Below are positions 56,785 through 64,000 of a DNA stretch of 64,000 nucleotides, one piece after another. Origin of the DNA: Cyathus striatus (Eukaryota; Basidiomycota; Agaricomycetes; Agaricales; Nidulariaceae); assembly GCA_025738555.1 (NCBI GenBank), contig JAOVFP010000014.1, positions 1,984,001 to 2,048,000 of the forward strand, written 5' to 3'. Numbering within the stretch: the first letter of the stretch is position 1; each line of letters begins with the position of its first letter. The notes under the pieces were generated by a model. It made no database searches. It was not told the DNA's origin and saw nothing but the letters and a program-made list of their open reading frames with translations. The position numbers were made by a program, and so were the translations under genes.

Positions 56785-57240
56785 TTGCTGCCGTCGACGA
56801 AGAGTTTGTTTGATCTGGTTGTGTTCTAGGAGGTAAATTCTATGCAGTCTTGGTTCCCTCTTCATTTGCTAACATTATATTTACCTTTAGAGCTAATGTT
56901 TCGATCTCACCATTCTTTAATTATCGTATTGCACTTGATATTATTCCAGCTCAACCTTCCGCTGTATCTTGTGAGTGAGTGTTCTCATCAAGCAAAGAGA
57001 CAGATAGATATTTGTGCTCCGTCGATTACAGTTAACTCGGATATAATATAGGGACTTCAAATTCTCAACTACCTAACGCGTTCTAATGCCTCAATTTTAC
57101 GGAAGGTTTAATGACCTCTGATGAGTGTGCTATTATAATAGATCTTGACTCGTCGGTTATGGAGGATATTATAATGAAAGGGTAGCACTACACTCAGTTG
57201 AATCACTAATGGATTTGTCCAATAGTATACTTATACCTAC
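56785..57240 (+). pseudogene. Degenerate hAT transposase C-terminus
   Basis: Readable after a GTAAAT..TTTAG intron: RIALDIIPAQPSAVSCE, then TGA (56976-56978), then VFSSSKE, in the order of the hAT dimerisation domain seen intact at 10303-10632. Several further stops and shifts follow. The TGA stands where hAT proteins usually have Arg. Confidence 0.7.
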
Positions 57241-57891
57241 ATAGGTTTATTAGAAGCTATACCAACCAAACAGATGCATACAGTAGCTGTGAGTCTTGGA
57301 GGGAACTTGGAAGTCGACGTGCTGACAATTGATAAGCTCCCAGAAGAAAGGCTTCTGGAAGAGCTTTCATTTGTGTGTGCCTTCCACTTCGTGCGCGATA
57401 CCCAGAACCAAGCCTCTTATTCTTTGTAGCATTCAATAAAGTTCCTCATAGACTGGGAGGATGAGTGATAGGGTCGGAAGGCCCGTGCCGCCTGTGCAAT
57501 TTTCTTTGAACTTTGCAGTGTTTCCTTTGCCATAAAATAATACCTATGGCAACAGCTGTTTACGCCAAGTACATAAGCAGAGTGAAAAAGAGAGTCTGTT
57601 AAGGAGTTCGTAAGGCAGTACGTACAGCGCTGAGTACATAGGAGTAGAAGTCGCGTCTCGGAGGCGCGCAGCAGGTTGACAAGGAAGTAAGTACACGTTG
57701 AAACACGTGAGGGAAAGTAATTGTTCAGAACGTTCATGTTTTACTCGTTACCACAAGATACACCTTGACTCAGCATTACACCTTGACTGAGCGTTACCAA
57801 GGTACCTTGAGGTGCCGGGAGAGGGAGTTGTGGCGCCTCAAGGTACCTTCGCCTCGGTGACATGTTGACAACTCACCTTGCGGCAACACTA

Positions 57892-59518
57892 GTTCAATGT
57901 CCGTTCCGGTTTCTCACACTAGGCGCTGTTCGTCGCATGCTCCGACTCGTCTTCGCTTACGGTGACCACCATCCTCTGCTCGTCGTTGATACCGTCGCAG
58001 TCTCCTACATACGAACATGCTCTAACTATAGGCCATCGACATCACAATTTGTCATATCTACTACCTTCATTACCACATCACAACTACCGGCCGATACCTA
58101 CCATGTTTAGATCCTTCTCATGTCTCATGTGCAACAGCCCTTCTACTCGCAGCTTGTTGGGAACGATGGGTGATAGAGCTCAGATAGGGATAGAGCGGGC
58201 AGATGTAAGCATTCTTCGTTAATGAGGTCGTTGGTAGTATTAGCTGTAGTGACAATGTCGGTTATCGGTAGACACCCAGCGTTCAGCTCATGCCCTCATG
58301 CACTTCTACTGAGGATTACTTGCGTGTCGTAAACGTCTCTTAGCGCCCTGTGGACACTTTTGAGCGTGTACCTGTGACGGTTCTATGACATTCGACTGCC
58401 CTGACTCCTCCCTTTGCTCGTCATCCACACCATCGCAGTCTCCCGCTCTCATCATATCACACGACGTTCACTGCCTCAATCAACGTAAGCTATCTTCGGT
58501 ATCCCTGTCCACATCTCACTGATGACTACCAATGACTATGTTAGATTCTTCTCGTGTCGTATGAAAAGCAGCCCTTCTCCAGCCAGATTATTGGGAACGA
58601 TGGCTTAGATGGGGACGGAGAAAGTAGATGGTAAGCACTTTTGGTCAATGGGGTCGTTGATAGCATCGCCCTAGATGTCGATTACTAGACTACACCGGGA
58701 AAGATGATACACATCTCCAGGCCTCACTCAGTGCAATCGTGACCGGAGACAGCCCCTTGGAACCTTTGAGCCCCCGGACATACCTATGCATCCTTCTGAG
58801 AGTCTAGTCATAATAGTTCACTGCGCTGCCACGAATACTGGGACGAGCGCTGCGACGGTACATGCCTATTTTCTTCGAGAATTTACATCAACTTACATTA
58901 TCACAGATGCTTCTGCTCCCCGCCCTAACGGGGTGCACAATTCGTAGTAAATATCCTATCCTGGCTGGTCCTTGCCTCGACCATCCTACTCCTTACGCCA
59001 AGGCAGGGCGCTGATGTTGTTGAGGATCTCGATAAGGAGTACGTTGCAGTTCGGGAGGAAAACGGGATGAAGAACACATAAGGGACGAAGGGAAAGTTGG
59101 AGACGAGGTCATGAGGACGAAGGACGGCGTGATGATGAAGACCTTTAGGAACGAGGCGCAAATGATGTCCTATCTCAGTACCTCTCCTTCAGTCTACCCC
59201 CGACAGGGCGTCGATTTCCAACTAGTTCCCGCTTCTACCATCCACGTCTCTGCACTCGAAGCTGTTTCCCCATACATACTACTTATCCTCTCGATATCGA
59301 TCCACAGTCAGACATAGTTCGCACTCCTTGCTATAAGTAATTCAGCATTGCGGTAACGCAAGCTATGATATCAAGTTTATATTATTTTAGGTACTTCTGA
59401 TGTCAAATTAACATTAGCACTTCACATCTAGTTGTTAGGAACGATGAGATCACAGAGCTCAGATATGAAAAGGAATGATAGCAGTGTGGTCATTGTAAGC
59501 TGCCTGCCGGCTATATTC
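57892..59518 (+). repeat. R repeat copies
   Basis: Successive partial R units: TTCTCACACTAGGCGCTG (57912), CAGTCTCC..CGACATCACAAT, GCAACAGCCCTTCTACTC (58130), again at 58430-58600, then the TATCTCAGTACCTCTCCTTCAG block at 59170. No supported gene. Confidence 0.65.
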
Positions 59519-60758
59519 ATAGCCGGAATCCGGTGTGCAGGTGAACATCTGTTCCGGTCTCTCGCGCTCTGTTCGGTTGCACCTCCAAGTTGACGTTGGA
59601 GGCTCTAACGTCCTCTGCTCGCCGTGCGCACCGTCCGACCATCCTGACTATCCCCTAACATTAAACACGCTACAAACCTAGCTAGGCAGTCGACATCTAA
59701 ATCTGTCACATCTACCCAGATACCACCACGCTCAACATAAGTTATCTTCATCGGCATCCCTTTCCAAATCACAGTTACTGATGTCTACCATATTTAGGCT
59801 CTCCTGTGTAACGAAGTTCGAACAGCAGCCCTTCTACTCACAACTACTTGAGAAAGATGGGGTCACAGGGCCTGGATAGGGATGGAGCAGGCAGATAGTA
59901 AGCAATCTTGTTTAATCGTTGAGGTCAGCCCAGCTAGTAGTGAGAGTGTCTCATGCGCTCATCCACTGTCATACTGAGAACTTGCACGTCGTAAACATCC
60001 CTTTAACACGAAGAGACCTATGGCATTGCCTTTGAATGTTCTTGTGCAGCATTCCAATAGCTTCGCTGACTTCGCTGCCTTGAATGCTGGGAGCTTGAGA
60101 TAGATGAGTTCCCACCCCCGACGGGGCTTCCATCCATTAGTGTCAATTCACTACCAGCTACTCCTCGCTTCTATAACCCCACGCGTTACGTCTCGCCCTC
60201 GATCAGAATGGTATCTAAAATTGCTTCCCCACCCACGCTAGGCCCGGGCGTTGCTTTGTGCTACTGAGGATCCCGATGAGGGGTATGCTACGTTCGAGGA
60301 GGACATCGAGATGGCGAATATGTCGGGGACTAGGCGAACGTAGACGATGAAGCTGAAGGAGACCTTGGGGAACGAGGCGCAAACGACATTCTATCTTAGC
60401 AGCTCTTCTTCACAGCTTGCGCTCACACATCTAACTTACCATCCCGCCGACTTTCCTTCTTTTCACGGTCGTTGGTCTATATTCATGGTACACAGGTAAT
60501 CAACCTCTGCGTCACACCAGCTTCCAGTACCTAAAATCGACTTTTTATAAGGTAATACTAAGCAGCTATCCATCGTTAGCTGTACAACCACCATGCCTCA
60601 CCCAGATCCAAATCATAGTTTTATCTAATAAACGATACATGCTGAAAGATAACGACGAATTTTGCTTGTTTCTGGAAATAGCACGCCCGAAACTTCCCTT
60701 CGAGAAACCATCTTATATGGAAGTTTCAGGTGTCATTTTCGAATCTTCTAAGCCATTC
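59519..60758 (+). repeat. Segmental duplication arm 2, R part
   Basis: Matches 17490-18285 and 19057-19341 with short insertions on either side. Arm 2 lacks the ~770 bp at 18285-19050 of arm 1 and has about 200 bp of its own near 60200-60400. Confidence 0.7.
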
Positions 60759-61624
60759 TCAAACTTCTTTGGGAATGTTTATATTAATGCGACGCAGAGG
60801 CATACTCCCAATAGTTTGAACTGGATTATTTTGACCCTGCATCTCCATTTCTGCCTCCCTGAATAACTGGAGTTTTATGCGGACGGCGATGGAATTGAAT
60901 GTGATGCCCTTTATATAACCCAGCAAGTAGTTAAGATATGTAGAGGCCGTAAACTGAATACTTACAACTAATGGTGTAATCCATTCAAGTACCAGAAATC
61001 CATAGTTGCTGAATGTGAAGATAGAAACGCAAAGTATAAATTCTGTCATTATCTGTAGCGCAGCTGATTCTATTAACATCCACATAATGGAGAGCAGTCT
61101 TCCTTTGCCAACATGATAATCTGCTGCATTTCGGTGTGTAATCCAGATCCGGTAACTCATGAGCCCAACAGTGATAACACTCAAAGCGAAGGAAATTGAG
61201 TCGTATGTAGGGAACAACCTGTCAAAAACAGTATCGCTGAATCTTGAGCCTTGAACTACATACGCAGCACAAATGATGGAGGCTGAAACTATTCACAAAT
61301 GTAAGCATGATTTTTCTAAGGCCTCGACAACTGGCAAGAAAAGCTTACTCATGTTAATTGTAAGTAATACAATTGGCATTTGTTGTAAGTGGGATTAAAG
61401 TATAAGTACAATGTCACTACAAAGAGGCATACAAAGAGGCCTGTGTAGGAGGTTGATGTGGACTTCAATCTGAATCCAGTACTATAACCCGTACGGAAGC
61501 CATACCATATACCAGCGCCTTATGTTAAAGAATTAACCTCTGTATATTTCAACGACTGTAAACTGAAGCTTACCTCAAAGTAAGCTGCGAGAAGGTATGT
61601 TTGTTCGAGAGAAATGTAACCCAT
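60759..61624 (-). pseudogene. Multi-pass membrane protein gene, deleted copy F
   Basis: The duplicate of copy C. Exons from ATG 61624 to the stop at 60759 are nearly identical to C, but about 397 bp are missing at 61379 (corresponding to 19962-20358 of C). This removes the end of exon 3, intron 3 and most of exon 4, so about three predicted membrane segments are lost. The C-terminal exons (LSVITVGLMSYRIW, GITFNSIAVRIKL) remain intact. Confidence 0.8.
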
Positions 61625-64000
61625 GATTAGGGGGCAGTTTAAATGGGAGCTAAACGGGGTTATGTCTCGTATTATAAGGATTAGGACACTCATGAATTGA
61701 GCATCAGATCAAGAGGTTGGTGTAAGGCAGTTATGGTGACACCTGAGTTAAGTGTATAATTGGACCAATATTTCTGACAAGCAGTGGTTTTTGATTTGGT
61801 TGGTTGGTTGGTTGATATACATCTCTGTGAAGGCGTTCATGATTAATTGGATATAGATCGATGAACAAAGCCTCCACATGAATCAACATCGTTTCCAAGG
61901 GCAACCATAAATGTGATATCTATGGCTTGGTTAATAAAGAAGGACTCTGGATAAGAAAGATAAAGGAACGAGGTCCTTTCTGACCCTTCGAGCTGTGTGA
62001 AATGCAAGTAAAATGAATCACTGAGTCCTATTAACATAAATCTCTAGGATCCTGTTGGTATCACCGAAGTCTGAACTGATGTGATTCAATTAACACAGAT
62101 AATTACGCAGCAAGGATAAACTTGAATTTTTTTTCCATAAGGCTATACCAGGCTATACCTGGAGACCGTTCGAATGGGTTATTTCGACGTGAAGATACTG
62201 TCTTGATTGTGACATGCTATTATTTTAATAATATCCATAGGAACATCGATGAAAGGAAGGGTATGGTATCCTATCATAGATTTTATACATAATGAGATGG
62301 GGCTTGCAAGGTGTGGTTAATCGCTCCGAGTCCATTTGAAGTTGATAAGATAAACGCCCAGCGCGCTACTTTGTTCGTTCCGGTTTCTCATGCTAGGCGC
62401 TGTTCGTCGCTTGCTCAAAGCTCTGTTCGCTTCATACCGTGACTGCCATCTTCTGCTCGTCGACCACACCATCGCAGTCTACCAGGACTCCCGGTTATGC
62501 TAAAGCAACAAACAAACTCTAATCTGTCATTCTGGTACCTTTCCCATCACCATAATCGATGTCTACTACTATATTTAGACTCTTCTCGTGTCTTACTACG
62601 AACCGCTGTTCTACTTGTAGTTGGTTGGGGGCGGTTGGGTCGTAGAGCTCAGATAGTTATAGAGCGGGCATATGGTAAGCAGTCTTCTTCATTAGGGTAT
62701 ATTGATGATTTCAGTTACTCTAGCTATGGGTGAATGTCGATTATTGGCCCCCACTCATTCCCTGCCACCGAGGACTCTGCTCGTTGCGAATAGCTATCAA
62801 CACCCTGTGCACACTTTCAACCAGTCATGTATCCGCCACGATGCAGCTTTCGACTCTCCTTAGGGACCCTTGGGCTTTCATCGACATTGTTGTTGGCTGC
62901 GCTCCCGCGAAAGCTGGGACGAGCTGTGTGATGGAACGAATAGGTTCGTCCTTTATTCCATGGACTACCTTCATCAACTTACATGAAAATAGATATCTCT
63001 ACTCCCAACCCGCGATGGGACTCCCATTACTCAGCGCCAATCGACTACGCGCTGCTCCCCCACCTTCAATATCCCACCATCACACTTTGTTTCTCATCTG
63101 CAGTCAAGATGCTATGCGAAGCTGTTCTCCGCCCTATGCTAGTGACCGTCATTGATTATTCTGGTGATAATCACGATGCGGGGTATGTTATACTTGGGGA
63201 GTACGACAGGATGAGGAAGGCTCAGAGATGAGGCGAACTTGGGGTGCGAGGTAGAGCTGGAGTATGAGGAGGGCATAAGAGATAGACGCGGTCTGATCCA
63301 AAGCAACTATCTGTCGCCTACTAAACTCTGGCGTCTGTCTTCCGGCTCAGCTGTCATGATACTACCGCAAGCCCTTTCCCACCTCATGCGACACCTCGGG
63401 GTCCTTCACACCTGTCGCCTTGCGAGCCATCTCTCGATACACACCGACATCGCTGTGGTCATCGTAGTGTTGCTTATGGATTACCCCCTTCGAATCCTCA
63501 GGTATAATGCGTTACTAGAGGTTGTGCAGTGGGTTGATCCGTCGGTGGCGGAAGCAATCCATCTGTAAATAAAGAAAAAGAAAGGTTCTGTCTCCGAAAT
63601 TGTGTTGCTGGAGGACGTGGTGAAAAAGACGAACGTAGTCACTATCTTAGCAGTGTACCTTCATATGCTGCTCGGTCATTTGCGCCCTCCCGCCATGCCA
63701 CTCGAAGACATCATCTGCCCTACGGCAGCATTAACACTGTACGCGTGCAAATGAGAATACCGGTGTCACAAAGAAAACGTGGTAGATGAAGATATGGGGA
63801 TTGAGGGGGTTGTGAGGGAGGAAGAAAGGGCGTAGCTGATAGGGGCACATAGAGAACGGGAGACATAAGAGGATGGAGGGGGCGTCATTGTCCACCCTAG
63901 ATCAATGTCGACGTTGCATATACACCATCGAGAACCTTGAAATGACGAGGCGAACATGGGGGATGAGGCGGACGCCAGGATGAAACAGACGTGACGGTGC
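61625..64000 (+). repeat. Segmental duplication arm 2, 5' flank of copy F and R repeat
   Basis: Matches 20605-22130 and then 27968-28810 without interruption, continuing to the window edge. It contains a (TTGG)n tract at about 61797-61815. Open frames at 62730-63155 and 63239-63568 are shared with arm 1 through duplication and have no recognised product. Confidence 0.75.

Larger units (their letters stand above)
56102..57891 (+). mobile_element. hAT element, decayed, carrying a solo LTR
   Basis: Left end TAATGTTACCAAGGTG at 56102. Right end is the mirror of TAGTGTTGCCGCAAGGTGAG at 57891. Compared with the uninterrupted R sequence at about 62350-62390 (GATAAACGCCCAGCGCG..GTTCCGG), the insertion fits exactly between its halves. 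CAAGGTACCTTG-type subterminal palindromes occur near 57790-57850. It contains a degenerate transposase end (56800-57240) and the solo LTR 56123-56677. Confidence 0.7.

Noticed and set aside
62730..63568. Long frames in the second duplication arm as real genes because they match arm 1
   Set aside because: Conservation is at DNA level over the entire duplicated block, including non-coding parts, so it gives no support for coding.

Overview
The window looks like repeat-saturated DNA from a basidiomycete fungus, most likely an Agaricomycete (mushroom-forming class). The reasons are: introns of about 50-70 nt with GT..AG ends; a Plavaka-type transposase with a DUF6532-like companion gene; a DUF6589-type protein next to a RecQ-type helicase; hAT and Ty3/gypsy elements of fungal type; and several copies of a mushroom-type multi-pass membrane protein gene. 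I see no rRNA, tRNA or CRISPR array. No stretch looks like an ordinary single-copy housekeeping gene.

Layout. 0-5 kb: a partial LTR, a 5' fragment and one damaged copy of the membrane-protein gene, with a solo LTR inserted in the promoter of the second. 6-9 kb: a kinase-like fragment, a CACGTG-ended MITE and a small two-exon transposase-like gene. 9.3-17.4 kb: an internally shortened hAT element, a hAT-type MITE and, directly abutting it, a 5.5 kb two-gene element with about 150 bp terminal inverted repeats (RecQ-type helicase converging on a DUF6589-type protein). 17.5-28.8 kb: one arm of a segmental duplication with the best-preserved membrane-protein gene (minus strand), interrupted at 22.1-28.0 kb by a 5.8 kb insertion that the second arm lacks. 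29-30.3 kb: an 84 bp tandem repeat and an array of short palindromes. 31-32.3 kb: another membrane-protein pseudogene. 32.6-35.7 kb: a hAT-like element with a nested 1.9 kb inverted-repeat element. 36.7-46.8 kb: a young, nearly complete Ty3/gypsy retrotransposon with almost identical LTRs. 47.6-52.6 kb: a complete Plavaka element with two divergent genes. 54-57.9 kb: another membrane-protein pseudogene and a hAT element carrying a solo LTR. 59.5-64 kb: the second arm of the segmental duplication.

How the parts relate. Most elements sit inside copies of an unclassified, fairly GC-rich dispersed repeat (called R here). In several cases another copy in this window supplies the empty site that fixes the insertion boundaries. 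Many coding remnants carry TGA where an arginine CGA is expected, which suggests decay by C-to-T change at CpG. The most notable system is the RecQ-helicase/DUF6589 inverted-repeat element at 11.93-17.44 kb. Both its genes look intact, and I cannot match it to a transposon class I can name with confidence.
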